Part shown: piece by piece, positions 44,072-55,214 of the stretch
How the letters are laid out: every line of letters begins with the position of its first letter
Numbering within the stretch: the stretch's first letter is position 1
From: Phytoseiulus persimilis
Lineage: Eukaryota > Arthropoda > Arachnida > Mesostigmata > Phytoseiidae
DNA: 64,000 nt
Assembly (NCBI GenBank): GCA_037576195.1
Contig: CM075101.1
Coordinates: 16,616,001-16,680,000 of the forward strand
Direction of reading: 5' to 3'
Position numbers and translations under genes: made by a program
Notes under the pieces: generated by a model
Database searches by the model: none
What the model was told of the DNA's origin: nothing
The model's input: only the letters and a program-made list of their open reading frames with translations

Positions 44072-45241
44072 TTGTTTTGGGTCACGAGGTTGGAATCATC
44101 TAGCATGATTACTTACATTCGCAGCGTTTACCGTAAAAATTTTCAACGGTCACAAAATCGCAAAGATCGTCTGACACTCCTTCTTGGTGTCAACACGGCA
44201 GGAGACTTCAAGCTGAAGCCGATGCTTGTTTACCGAGCAAAGAATCCTCGAGCTCTCAAGAAAATTCGCAAAGAGGCACTGTTTGTGCTCTGGCGGTCGG
44301 ATCCAAAATCCTGGATGACAAAAGCTCTTTTCGAGGATTGGTTCATCAACTATTTCTGCCCAGCGACAGAAAGATACTGTCGCACGAATAGAATCGGATT
44401 CAAAATCCTTCTACTCCTGGATAATGCTCCGGGTCATTCAACGGGACTGTCAACCATGAAGGAGAACATGAAAGTAGTGTTCTCTCCGCCAAATACGACC
44501 TCCTTGATCCAACCCATGGACCAAGGTGCCATTTTAACCTTCAAGGCTTACTACTTGCGCCGAACGATGTCCCAAACTATCAAGGACGCGACGGGAGCTG
44601 ATCCTAAGTAGGTCGAATTCAGGAAAACATACGACATCAAGAAAGTTGTCGTCAACATAGTCGAGGCCTGGGATGAGGTCTCGGCACACAATACGAGAGC
44701 AGTTTGGAAAATCATTCTCCCACATTGCGCGAGTGTGTCAGTCAACAATAAGGAGCAACGTACTGAGATTATTGGAAACACGGTGGAAATCGCAAGGAAA
44801 GGAGGTCTGGATGACGTAAATACAGAGACCATAGAAGAGTTAATCAATTGGAAACCAGACGGGTTTGAAAATCAGACGCTCATCGGGATGTATCAAGAAC
44901 GAGCTCACGAGGAGTCTGAGAACGACGAAGACTGTATCGAGGTTCCACCAGAGGAGCTCACTAGTGACCACCTAGCGAAGCTTCTTCGGATGGTTGATGA
45001 CTTGACAGAATATATTTCCATGGTTGATCCGCGGCAAGAGCGAGGCCGAAGAATCACCGAAAACGTCCAAAATGCAACCCGCGTTCGCAGAGACTTGTAC
45101 AGAGAGAAGTCTGCCTCTGAACCCAAGCCAAGGTTCTTCCTTGGTCGGGATGCATGTTTGAAATCGGTGGGGAACTGGTGGAGAACTCACGAAGTCGAAC
45201 TGCCATATATCAAGTACCCCGTTTGGTGCGGTTTCAAATAG
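44072..45241 (+). pseudogene. Tigger/pogo-type DDE transposase remnant
   Basis: The reading contains DRLTLLLGVNTAGDFKLKP, the DNAPGHS catalytic-Asp motif and FSPPNTTSLIQPMDQGAI, all hallmarks of the DDE_1 domain in Tigger/jerky-like transposases. The frame is interrupted by one TAG at 44,609-44,611 and resumes in the same frame to 45,241. The N-terminal helix-turn-helix DNA-binding region and the first catalytic Asp (in DETG) are missing. The reading enters the neighbouring palindrome at about 44,057. It is therefore inactive, but only lightly decayed downstream of the break. Confidence 0.85.
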
Positions 45242-48200
45242 TACGGTCGGACCCGGATATGACTAGTGGTCCACAGTGGTCTGGAGAGAAATTGGTGGTC
45301 CGGTGTCTCGAGCCCGCATCGCGTAGATCATTGCGGAACCATAACCGATCACACACACACACAGAACACGCGTGGAGATCCGAAGTAGCCGTCCAGAACC
45401 AGACTTCTTTGAGGCGGAGGACAAGGTTACGTTCTAACCATACTCTTCGATGCCCCTTGGAGGAGAATTCGAAGCCCGATTTGCTCCAGCTCCCTCTGAT
45501 TATAATGTGGAAACCTCAGAGTATCTTCTCAATGGCAAACTCCACGATCTCCTCCTAGATCAATTCTTTGTCACAAGGAGGGATTGTTCAGGGTGCCGTT
45601 CCTAATCCTTGTCCCAACAATCTGCGTAAAACCATCGTACTGGCAGCTGTCCTCGAAGGAAGAGTTGGAAGCACGATTCCAGTTCACACGGAACCCAAAG
45701 TTACTCTGCGTACTCAAGTCAGAGCACTGGCCCGATACTGGATATCCGCTCGATCCGCCTCGGCATCCTTTGGTTTCCACGGTGGAATTTTCGGAATATC
45801 TCTTCAATGACAGGATTCATGATCTTCTTCTGGATCATCCCCTCGTCATCGGAATCGGCTTGATTTCGCTGTACTCTCATGAGGACGCAAAGCTATCACA
45901 TTTACAGACATGCCAATTCTGCTCCGGGTAATTTCGTGACATTTAGCCCCAACAACGAGAGGGGGTCAGAAAAAAGACCAAACTCGCAAAGGATACGAAA
46001 ATACTGCATGAGTATATACCTATACAGCACGCCCCGTACTCGACGCCCGAACGCTCACACGCGAAAGCTTCAAATTTACAAAACTCAGTCGTCTGCTCTC
46101 CACCATACTCTCATCTATACAACATCACTCCGTTATCTTCTACTATTCATACGACACCGAGATTCACGAATGGAATTCAGAATTAATTCAAATTCCCCTC
46201 GCTTCGGAAAAATCTTGAAGGCCTCCCGCTGCGATTTTTTCGTTCCACTCCCAGTTACATCCCAGTAAACAAGCCCGAAGAAAAGCGCATTCCTACGCTG
46301 AAAAAACACAATATTTGAGCCGATTTACGAAAATCAACTTTCTACCGATTCGAGAAAATCGAAAACAAAAGAATGTGCCATCCTTCCATCGAACGCGAAA
46401 AAAAAATCCAGAATCGGATAATTTTCCACCGATATATGAACAAAAGAAGGAAGAAAAAAAGAATCCCGACTTACGATGACCACTCTGTAGTCATGAATGT
46501 AGGGTCAGACATATGAGCCTGAATTTCGGCACGATCAAGGATGACGGCAACCTGATGCTTCTGGTATTTTGCAGAGCTTGGCGCTTGATACAGGCCAGTC
46601 GGAAACAATGGGACGTTCTCAAGGTTTCTCATCCAACATCCAGTTGTTCGAATCATCTGTTTCACCCCAGGCTCAGTTCACTCCGGCCTCAGGGATAGCC
46701 TCTCCTACCTTCAGTTCAGGGAGGAATATTGTTCCAGGATGTTCGAGTCCCCAATGAACTGTATCGCCCACGTTTCGAGGGAGCAAACTCAGTTATTAGC
46801 CCTCAGGAAGTTCATCTAGCCGTCTCCCGCTCAGACAGCTTGCTCACATGCACAAACTGATCGGTCCCGGAAAATTAATTTTCTCTATTAGGGTCTCGGA
46901 GGAAGAACCCGGATTTGAACTCGTGACCAGAAGGTGTCTGATGTGAGGGGCGCAATCCTGAAGCATCCTGATGTGACTTTGAGGACGCTCCAAGAAAGCG
47001 TGACATAGGGGTTTGTTACAACGTAGGTCGCCACCACGTCCACCACAATGTGATACAAGGTCTCAGTCGGTGGAAAGTCCGGTGGCTCGCTAGTCGCCGC
47101 GAGCGAGGGTTATCAACGGGCCCAGACCGACTGAACAACTCGCTGAATAGCGAGATGGCTCTCTCGTCACCGATGTAGAGCAATGTTGGTTGTTCTGGGA
47201 GTACCGCTCGAGAAGACCAGTCGAAACAGATAGGCAGTCGAACCTTCGGACTAGAGAGCAACCCAGTCAGCCTCTCAGTTGGCTAGGTCTGCTTCTACCC
47301 ACAGTCTCGAGCCCGAGCGTTTAGCTGTCGCGTGGCCTCTCATCCGCTCGCTGTGTCGTCCTCCGCTACTATCTCAGGTTTCTTCAATCGATGCAAAACA
47401 GGTCTCATTTATGGTTTGTTTCCTCAAAACAGCGTTCCGGGCACAGGAACTCGGGAAGTGAAAGGCGCCTCATCCAATAGAGCCTTTCTCCGAGGCCTGT
47501 CATGATGGCATCTGAGTCTGGAAGATGTTCGAGATGAGGTGTGGCGGAGCTCAAACATCACTGAGCCCTAGAGACCACATCGAATGGACGGCAAAACTGC
47601 CGTTAAGTTCCACCAATGATGTTGGATTCTTAATTGCTATGGCTCGAACAATGAGGGGAATATGGCAAGATATGATTCTCTGTTCGACAGAGTAGGGACA
47701 CGGTCGATCTAACTGTCAGACGGTGTCTCATTAGGATACCACGGTTACTTGACGTTCAACTCTATACACTGCTCTTATGAGCTGTTTAGTGAAATCCTTC
47801 ACTCCCTCCGGGGTGTTTCGAACTTCAAGCTCCCTCAGCAAGTGAACCTTCACACCGATGATGTCCAGATTGGTGGAGATAACGAAATCAAGCTCCTTCT
47901 CATCGTCGTCTCCTTGTTTCCCGGCTTGTTCAGCCAGCACAATTGGAGTCGTCGGGTCAGGAGAGGTTTCTCTAAACCACTTGACCGGATCGGTTGGGAT
48001 TGGAGAGGTTTCCTTCCGCTCTCCAATATGAGAGTTGCTCGTCGGTCAAACAACACCTTATCCGAGAGGCACAGCATTGTTGTCTTCTCCTGCGTAGATG
48101 AGGGTATCCATTGTTCGCCATCGAAGTGGCAGTTCGGAGCTGTTTCGGAAACTTTTTCGAGCATTTTCCGTCCTTCATACATGGTGCGCTCGGATTGATG

Positions 48201-48756
48201 TTTGCACAATTTTTGTGGAGCATGTCTCCTTGACCGCCTCGTGGAGCTGAACCTGTTCGACTGGATCCGGTATTCCGACGCAGAACAGGTGGTCAACATC
48301 AGTAGAATCTCGAGGCTTGTCTACATCTGAGATTTGGCAAGGCATTGCAATGCGGTAGCCCACGCTTTTGAAACCCTATGACCCTAGCGTGTGCCACGAC
48401 CGAGAACTTTTTTCTTCAGGACCTCGTCGAAGAGTGCCTTCAGTTTCAGATGAAAAACCCCGGCTGTTGAATCGGGACGGTCCGCTGGAAATTGTCCGGG
48501 AAGTAGGTTCTCCTGAATCTCTCTCCACTAAGGATTACACGTCACCGCCTCGAAGATGTCGGGCTTCCCGAATTTCGAAACCATCGCCATGGCATCCTGA
48601 TAACTTTGTTGCATGTCGCGTGCGGAGCTGATAAATGTTGATGGCGGAACGTTACGTCTTCCTGGAGGACCAGAGATGTCATCCGTTCCTTGGAGATGAT
48701 CCTGAAGTCCTCTACAACTATCAACTCGCGATTCAGCTCGATTTACGCAGACATAA

Positions 48757-49904
48757 TCCTTACTATATATAATCGGCTTAGTCTGTCAGTTTGTCAGTCA
48801 GTTTGTCAGTTCGTCCGCACTTTTTCTGGAAGACATGAAGGTGATTCCGGGACCAATCTGAACATACTCTCCCGAGTCTGGAGAGGTGATTCCGGTACGA
48901 GTCTGACTATACTTTTCAAAAGCTGGAGGGGTGATTCCGAAACCAATCTGAACATACTTTCCAAAACGTGGAGGGATGATTCCGAGACCAATCTGACCAT
49001 TACTTTCCAACTCTGGAGGGGTGATTCCGAGACCAATCTGACCATTACTTTCCAACTCTGGAGGGGTGATTCCGAGACCAATCTGACCATTACTTTCCAA
49101 CTCTGGAGGGGTGATTCCGAGACCAATCTGAGCATTACTTCCCAACTCTGGAGGGGTGATTACGAGACCAATCTGAGCATTACTTTCCAACTCTGGAGGG
49201 GTGATTCCGAGACCAATCTGAGCAATACTTCCCAACTCTGGAGGGGTGATTCCGGGTCAATCTGAGCATTACTTTCCAACTCTGGAGGGGTGATTCCGAG
49301 ACCAATCTGAGCATTACTTCCCAACTCTGGAGGGGTGATTCCGGGGTCAATCTGAGCATTACTTCCCAACTCTGGAGGGGTAATTCCGGGGTCAATCTGA
49401 GCATTCTTTCCCAACTCTGGAGGGGTGATTCCGGGGTCAATCTGAGCATTACTTCCCAACTCTGGAGGGGTGATTCCGGGGTCAATCTGAGCATTCTTTC
49501 CCAACTCTCTAGGGGTGATTCCGGGGTCAACCTGAGCATTACTTTCCAACTCTGGAGGGGTGATTCCGAGACCAATCTGAGCATTACTTCCCAACTCTGG
49601 AGGGGTGATTCCGGGGTCAATCTGAGCATTACTTCCCAACTCTGGAGGGGTGATTCCGAGACCAATCTGAGCATTACTTCCCAACTCCGGAGGGGTGATT
49701 CCGGGCTCAATTTGAGCATCAATTTTCAACTCTGGAGAGGTGATTCCGTGACCAATCTGAGCATTACTTTCCAACTCTGGAGGGGTGATTCCGGGGTCAA
49801 TCTGGCCATATTTTTCAGAATCAGAATGCTGACCCAGTGAAGGGAGAAAAAAGTGCCTCGATGGCAGGGAGCGCCGTCCAACCGCGCGCAGCGCGACCGA
49901 CTGG
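48757..49904 (+). mobile_element. Non-autonomous Helitron inserted inside a Helitron coding region
   Basis: The 5' end is TCCTTACTATATATAATCGG after host A (48,756). The 3' end is the hairpin CGCGC-GCA-GCGCG, then accgaCTGG before host T (49,905). Removing the element joins the host Rep-protein reading on the minus strand in frame (…KIEKNMSN, then YVCVNRAESRV…), which fixes both boundaries to the base. The element is 1,148 bp and carries array C. It has no ORF of its own beyond the open minisatellite frames. Confidence 0.92.
48838..49812 (-). repeat. Minisatellite array C, 45-bp unit (about 21 units)
   Basis: This is the body of the Helitron 48,757-49,904. Units alternate between gagaccaatctgagcatt and ggggtcaatctgagcatt variants, giving a partial two-unit rhythm. 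Confidence 0.95.
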
Positions 49905-51487
49905 TTCGACATATTCTTCTCTATCTTGACAAAAGAGTCGAAAATGAACTGTTGGAATGGATTGCCGGCATGAAGTATCGGATTGAATGAATCTTGGATG
50001 GACTTGAGGAATGAGTAATCTTGTTTCTGACTGATACGTTCCCCTTCCGAATCTTGCAACTGAGGTTGCCAACCGTCTCCTCCCGTTGGGGAGAGCAACG
50101 GGTAGGTCAATGAGTGGACTCGTTTTTCAAGGTGGGAAATGCTTGGGAGTCTATTCGACAGTTCTCTCGCGTGAATAGCTATGGATAGCGTCCCTGGTAC
50201 ATCGTCGCCGTCTTCGCTGATCTACAGTACGGCAACCTCGTTCTCTCTTGGCAATTCATACAGTCTACCCGGAAGCCCCTGTGGTCGGGTGTCGCGGAAG
50301 ACCATCGTCAGGTTGAGCTGAGGTCGATTTTCTCTCTCGGCTGCCGCGATCATCGTTTCTTCTGCTTCTGACATCATTCCGAATGAACGCGCGTAGGGAT
50401 TGACAGTCGAAATGAGGTGTCCCAATCGTTGCAGGGGGTCGGAGTCGAATTTGTCGTTTTGGGGTTAACGTTGCCGCGGTGTTGTCGCAAGTATAGAGTC
50501 GACCGTAACGCCTGGGTTCTCCCCCAGGGGTATGGAGGGCCCCTACATTGTGATACACTTCCCCATTAATACGAAAACAATGATGCCCGCAACCTCTCTG
50601 CAGTTCGACTTTCGGCCCCACTGAAGCCATCGCGAGGGCGGAATTACAGTTCCGGATCAGATCATGAAAGTTTTTGTACCACCGTTTGGAGCAGGGTGTC
50701 GTACACATTGCAGAAGATTGTCGTACACAACAAGTGGGAAGCTGATGGACATCAATGCTGCATCGATGACCGTCCTGCAGGAGCTTTATTGACATCTGTC
50801 AAATGTGCGAGGAAATACTCCGAAGGTCTGAGTCCAATGGTGCACCCCAAGGTAGTGGGAAAATGAGTTTCCCATGGTGACCTGAAATTATACACCCGTT
50901 GGAATGTGTGCCCGGTATCGAGGCTGAAGGAGCGCAGCTTCTCAGAGGCCGGCAAGCGGAGCGCCATCGAGTGTCGTGTTTTGCGGCTCGCACGTGTGGT
51001 TTTCGAAGTCCCCGAATGCTGATCGCAGGGGATTGTGTGAGTTGTCGGATGGAAACTGACAGCGCGAGGTCGTTTTCAGCTAGGCTGTGGGAGCTGTGAT
51101 TCGTGAACGGAACATCGATGTCCCGATGTTGCTTCGGTGCATTTCACGGAGATTTTTATAGTGATCATTCCGTGTGAGTACCAAGAGATTCCAATTTAGT
51201 TTTTGGTCTCTGCACGGCGGTCGGTGAGGTGCCGCGGCCACGTAGATCCCCCGTGTTGTCACAATACGGACGGAGGCCCTCGAGTCATTGCGCGGATTCT
51301 TGAGGCATTCGTTAAGCCCGGCATGGCGAACCCGTGGTGCGAGTAGCGAGCTTCGGCCATAAGCTTTTCATCAATAGGTGGAACTTCGCTGCAATGATGT
51401 AGGTCCCATTTTTTCTGAACATCACCCAGGAATTACCCGGGGCCGTCTGACGATGTACGGGTCCGGCTACAAAATTAGAATATTCTC

Positions 51488-51910
51488 CTAGAGTTTAAAG
51501 AGATTCCTCGAGTTTTTTTTTGGCCACCTCCACCTGCTCAGCCTCTCATATATAGTACAGAAAGGATAGGCTTCTACGCGAGAGCAACTCCTCCAGTTCA
51601 GCTCCTGTCCTTGTTGTTTGAATGCTTCCCCATGACGTAGATTTGGCATTGAAGTCTCCGGCCAGTATGTGTGGCCCTCCAGTCTCTGTGGAATGTCTTC
51701 GAGGCTTTCTAGTTGGGTGAGGGATTCCTCGGTTTCTCGCTCGGGCGAGGAGTAGCAGCTAGGAACATGAGATCGAGTTTTCTCCATAGAAATATGTGTG
51801 ATTCCCCTAACCGTTTCCCATTGATGAATGCGTTTTTGTTGAGGATCCAGATGGCCGAGTCTGCAGAGTCGTCCGTGATCCATCCTTCAAATTTTCTAGA
51901 GTAGTTTGCG
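51488..51910 (-). pseudogene. LINE endonuclease fragment
   Basis: Minus-strand readings in two frames give EGWITDDSADSAIWILNKNA, FINGKRLGESHIFLWRKLDL and LMFLAATPRPSEKPRNPSPN. This is the mid-part of an APE-type LINE endonuclease. It continues the element whose ORF1 is upstream at 52.2-56.9 kb. The reverse transcriptase is missing; the element stops near 51,480. Confidence 0.6.
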
Positions 51911-52186
51911 GGTATATTGCGGTTAAGTTCGCTGAGTATTCAGAGAACTAAATCTCCACCCTCTACTCCTTTCTCCAGCTCCGCGTGTGCTTCTCTTGCT
52001 CTGTTGAGATTTATTTGTAGTGCTCTGATCATTGTCGTTGTTCAGGGTCCTGAATGGTTTCTCCTTATTGCTTTTTGTACCATGTTTCGGGAACTTGCTC
52101 GTTTTTCGGTCTGTGTACACAGGTACACAGACACCGGGGCCGGTTTCGGTGTCGGTGCCCGTCTCGGTGTCGCTATCAGGGGCTTC

Positions 52187-52716
52187 TTAGTTTGGTCTGT
52201 ATGTCCCCACTCTCTTCCTTTGTTTTTCCTCTCTTTGTCCGCGTTCTTGTGTTGCTTTCCACCGTAGCCCTTGTGGGGCCTTTCTGTATTCGGGACTAGC
52301 CGCTGAGTACGCTGAGTGTCCCTCTTCTCTACAGGCGTTGCAGAATGCTTCATATTCTGTGCATTTCTCGGGATTGTGTCCACTCTTTCCGCAGTTATAG
52401 CACCTCTTCTGTGCCAGTTCCTTTGATTTACAGTCCGGGGCTCTTTGTCCGACTTCCTGACATCTGAAGCACATTACCACCTCGAGCCCTCCTCTCACAG
52501 TGCACTTCAGCCATCCGACTTGTATTTTACCAAGCTGAATGAGAAGTTGCTTCTCTGCCGATACGTTACACTTCGACAATGAGGGTTCTTGATTCTGAGG
52601 TACTTGCAGATGCCTTGGAGCACGTATTTGTCTGCTGAGTATCTCCAGACGTCTGATCTGGAAATCATCACGGCCGCCGTTAGCGGCAGAGCTCTAACAT
52701 TGGCTTCGAGCTTCAA
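52187..52716 (-). pseudogene. LINE ORF1 fragment with three zinc knuckles
   Basis: The knuckle region reads CFRCQEVGQRAPDC (His replaced by Gln), CYNCGKSGHNPEKC (canonical) and CNACREEGHSAYS (third, last Cys lost). The upstream part (LEANVRALPLTAAVMISRSD) is in a neighbouring frame. The reading is cut at 52,731 by the nested TIR element and resumes beyond 54,790. Confidence 0.8.
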
Positions 52717-53405
52717 TTGCTCCTTGATGTATTGGGTGCGTGGAAAAGTTCTGAACGCTGAACTTTGACAGCTCGTAACTCCGCTTCCAGGAGTCGCAGA
52801 ATGATGGTGAAGTACTCAAAATACGCGGAGTTCACTCAGCTTTCAGCTGCTCCCGATTTCGTTCTGATTCAAACGGCGTGCCGATATCGACGGTTCTACT
52901 GAAAGGGACGAACATCGAAAAATCCCGATTCTTCGATCCCGGCGAAACCAAGATGATGACCCTCTGTTTTCTCTTCGGAATCATGAAGTTCATCAACAAT
53001 CAGACTGTTTTAATCGAAGACTGAGCTTTGCAGCGGCCGACATGCTCAGTCGGCCTCGGAGATTTCGATCTCTAGCCGTCTCGGTCCATGTTGAGTGAAT
53101 AGGAAAAATATGGGGCTTCTCAAAAAATTCTCTATCTTCCCTAAAAAACGAGCCAATTTGCGATGCCGCCTAGCACATCTCATAGCCGGGCTCAAGGCTG
53201 GGAGAACATGTCGTCTGATCCAATTTTTGGCTCTTCACTCACAGCTCCGAATTGCGAGTCGGAATCACAAACTTCAGTTTCGCTGGTTGAGCCGTCCCAT
53301 TGCTGTGACCGGCACAATTTTCCCTGGAAAGTCTTGGAAAGCCTGAAATTGGATCACATGACATGTTTCCGAAGCTTTGAGCCAGGCTGTAAGACGTGCA
53401 ATGCG

Positions 53406-54337
53406 CAGTGGCGTAGCCAGGATTCTCTCTAGGGAGGGGCTGAATTTTTTTCCAGTGGACTGCGGTTCCTACCAAAGAGGCACCCTTCCCCTCTTCATAT
53501 GATCAGCATCATTTCTGAAGCTATCTTCGGCTCATCAGTAAATGTTGTCAATTTTCCGTGAAGCAGTTTGCGCTACACTGATCAAACATTCTGACTGAGA
53601 TCAAGCATTCTGCTACATGTCCGTTTTCACTTCAGCTCCACGAAATCCACGTGGAATTTCACCTTCGGATGCTTCTGAAGCTCTTATCGCGGATTGGAAT
53701 CACTCCCTTAGACTCCGACGAGCATGGTCAGATCGATCCTGAAATCAGCTCGTTAGACTCCAAGAAGGATGGTCGACGCCGGAATCACCTTCTCAGAGCC
53801 AGGAAAGTTAGGTAAGTTCGATCCCGAAATCATCTCCTTAGACCCAGGGAAATCAGGTCAGATCGATCCCGAGATCAGCTCCCTAAACTCCGAAAAGTAT
53901 GGTCAGATCGACCCCATATTCACCGCGATAGACTCCAGAAAGTTGATAATTTTGCACGATATGGCAACGTTTCGTCGACGCCGGAATCACCTCCGTGTAC
54001 CCTGAAAAGTGTGGACAGATCGACCCCGGAGTCAACTCTACAGGCTCAGAAAAGTTCGATCAGATCGATACCGGAATCAGCTTCCTAGACCTCGAAAAGA
54101 GTGGTTAGATTCACCCCGGAATCCTCTCCTCAGTCTCCGAAAAGTGTCGACAGATCGACACCGGACAATTCAAAAAAGCGACAGACGAAGCGGATAATAT
54201 ATAGTAAAGATGTCACTCGGTTTCCAAAGGCTGGAGATCTAACATTCTAATCAGGAGCTCGACTGAGATAGTATGAGCTCGAAAGCTCTGGGGAGGGGCT
54301 AAAGCCTGCTTAGCCCCGCCCCCTGGCTACGCCACTG
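53406..54337. mobile_element. hAT element nested in the TIR element
   Basis: Ends are CAGTGGCGTAGCCAGG and CCTGGCTACGCCACTG, a well-known hAT terminus. The flanking 8-mers GCAATGCG (53398-53405) and GCAATGTG (54338-54345) form a target duplication with one mismatch. The interior holds a Helitron fragment (53,690-54,210). It has no coding. Confidence 0.85.
53690..54210 (-). mobile_element. Helitron 5'-end fragment nested in a hAT element
   Basis: The minus-strand start TCTTTACTATATATTATCCG at 54,210 follows host A. It is followed by strongly diverged array units (gatcgaccccggaatc, ctccgaaaag). It lies wholly inside the hAT element 53,406-54,337. Confidence 0.55.
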
Positions 54338-55214
54338 GCAATGTGACATCTCAAATTGGCTCGTTTTTTGAGGGAAGTAGAGCATATTTTGAGCAGGCCC
54401 ATACTTTTCCTATTCACTCAACATGGACCGAGAGGGCTGAAAATCGAAACTTCCGAGGCCGATATCTACGCTTTGCAGCGGCAGAATCGCTCAGTTTTTT
54501 GTTCTGAAACAGCTTAATTCTCAACGAACTTCATGATTCCGGAGAGAAAACAGGGGATAATAGTCATAGTTTCGTCGGAATCGAAAAATCGTGATTTTTC
54601 GATTTTCGAACATTTCAGCAAGGCAGTGGGTGTTGGCAGGCTGTTCATTGAATCAGAATCAAATCGGTAGCATCTGAAACCGGACTGAAATCCGCGTATT
54701 TTGAGAACTTTGTCATCGCGCTGCAACTTCTGGAAGCGGAGTTATGAGCTGTCAAAGTTCAGCGCTCAGAATTTTTGCGCGCACCCAATATTTGGCTCGC
54801 TTTTCATGTCCGCCTCTGCTGCGTTCGTGGATCTGCATCTCTATGGATTCACCTGTCTGCTTGAATGACTGGATGTTAACTTCAAAAGCCTTGGAGTCTG
54901 TGTTCTTGGAGATTTTTCAATACTTCTGCGAAGCTGTCTCCTGCGCTCGCCACATTCAACGTGGTTCAGTTTTGCCTCTTGGACATCTTTCTGGCATCTC
55001 TCTTTGGGCCTCCCTTATTCTTGGTCGCTTCGATCGAAATTTCCACCCCGTTCTGTATGTTTGATCCTCTCCTGTAAGCGTCTGGTATCTTCCTGGAATT
55101 TTTCGACGTTCGTCTCGTTTGGGATCCTGATAAGGATCTCTTCATCGGCTGGGATGCTGCTTCCTTCGACTTCCTGCGCGATCTTCTGTATCAGCTTCGC
55201 TCGGTACGGTACAA

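Larger units (their letters stand above)
40953..46299. mobile_element. Nested TIR-bounded complex inside the right-arm Tigger-like element
   Basis: Inverted repeats of about 130 bp bound it. The left end runs AGCGCAGAAATGCGCTTTTC and the right end, reverse-complemented, AGCGTAGGAATGCGCTTTTC. Both continue through CTGGGAGTGGAACG and GCGGGAGGCCTT. No clean target duplication is visible; the flanks are T- and A-rich. Contents in order: degenerate copies of the 45-bp minisatellite (about 41.08-41.65 kb), a Helitron-type 5' end at 41,685, a palindrome (42.0-44.06 kb), transposase remnants and low-information sequence from 45.25 to 46.18 kb. The superfamily is not assigned. Confidence 0.6.
40550..46487. 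mobile_element. Tigger/pogo-like TIR element, expanded version (right arm)
   Basis: This occupies the same insertion site as 921-1914. Its outer ends are CAGGGGTCATTATAAGTC and CTTACGATGACCACTCTG, and it is flanked by TA (40548-40549, 46488-46489). Its centre is replaced by a 5.3-kb complex (40,953-46,299) that carries a Tigger-type DDE transposase remnant, endonuclease fragments and a 2-kb palindrome. Either the short left form is an internal deletion or the right form gained the insert. The TIR architecture does not settle which. Confidence 0.72.
29520..47415 (-). repeat. Right arm of the giant inverted duplication
   Basis: This is the reverse-complement partner of 1-11,482. It is longer because of right-arm-only insertions: a Helitron (37,909-40,249), a 122-bp insert (40,287-40,408) and a 5.3-kb complex inside a Tigger-like element (40,953-46,299). 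At the inner end it lacks a LINE segment present at about 10,541-11,260 in the left arm. That segment lies between two direct repeats of about 110 bp, so it could have been lost by recombination between them. After about 47,415 the left partner would lie outside the window. Confidence 0.93.
47720..50967 (-). pseudogene. Decayed autonomous Helitron, Rep-helicase N-terminal part
   Basis: Minus-strand fragments follow the canonical Helitron order. First comes NCNSALAMASVGPKVELQRG…YHNVGALHTPGGEPRRYGRLY (about 50,700-50,480), then NPYARSFGMMSEAEE (about 50,400). TYPLLSPTGGDGWQP…GNPFQQFIFDSFVKIEKN follows (50,110-49,905). After the nested Helitron come GRRNVPPSTFISSARDMQQ, QDAMAMVSKFGKPDIF and LLPGQFPADRPDS (about 48,690-48,420). 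The last pieces are FQKRGLPH and CMKDGKCSKKFPKQL (about 48,190-48,130). Frameshifts and in-frame stops are frequent (TAG within CNP-WREI; TAG after NEVAVL). The later Rep two-His/two-Tyr region and the helicase are not seen. The product would nick DNA for rolling-circle transposition, but it is dead here. Confidence 0.85.
52732..54788. mobile_element. TIR element with TA target in LINE ORF1
   Basis: Terminal inverted repeats of about 450 bp begin TTGGGTGCGTGGAAAAGTTC on the left and TTGGGTGCGCGCAAAAATTC on the right (reverse complement), with TA on both sides. Removing it joins the LINE reading (…RAK then YIKEQLKLEANV). Its centre is occupied by a hAT element (53,406-54,337). There is no transposase. 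Confidence 0.82.

Noticed and set aside
45584..45931. 115-codon ORF with an internal near-repeat (SEYLFNDRIHDLLLDH, related to a reading near 45,510)
   Set aside because: The duplicated motif is real but short. Frames are broken and no family is recognised, so it is not called as a gene.
40953..46299. Possible Polinton/Maverick because of long TIRs and large size
   Set aside because: No polymerase, integrase, ATPase or capsid-type readings were found, only a Tigger-type transposase and endonuclease fragments.
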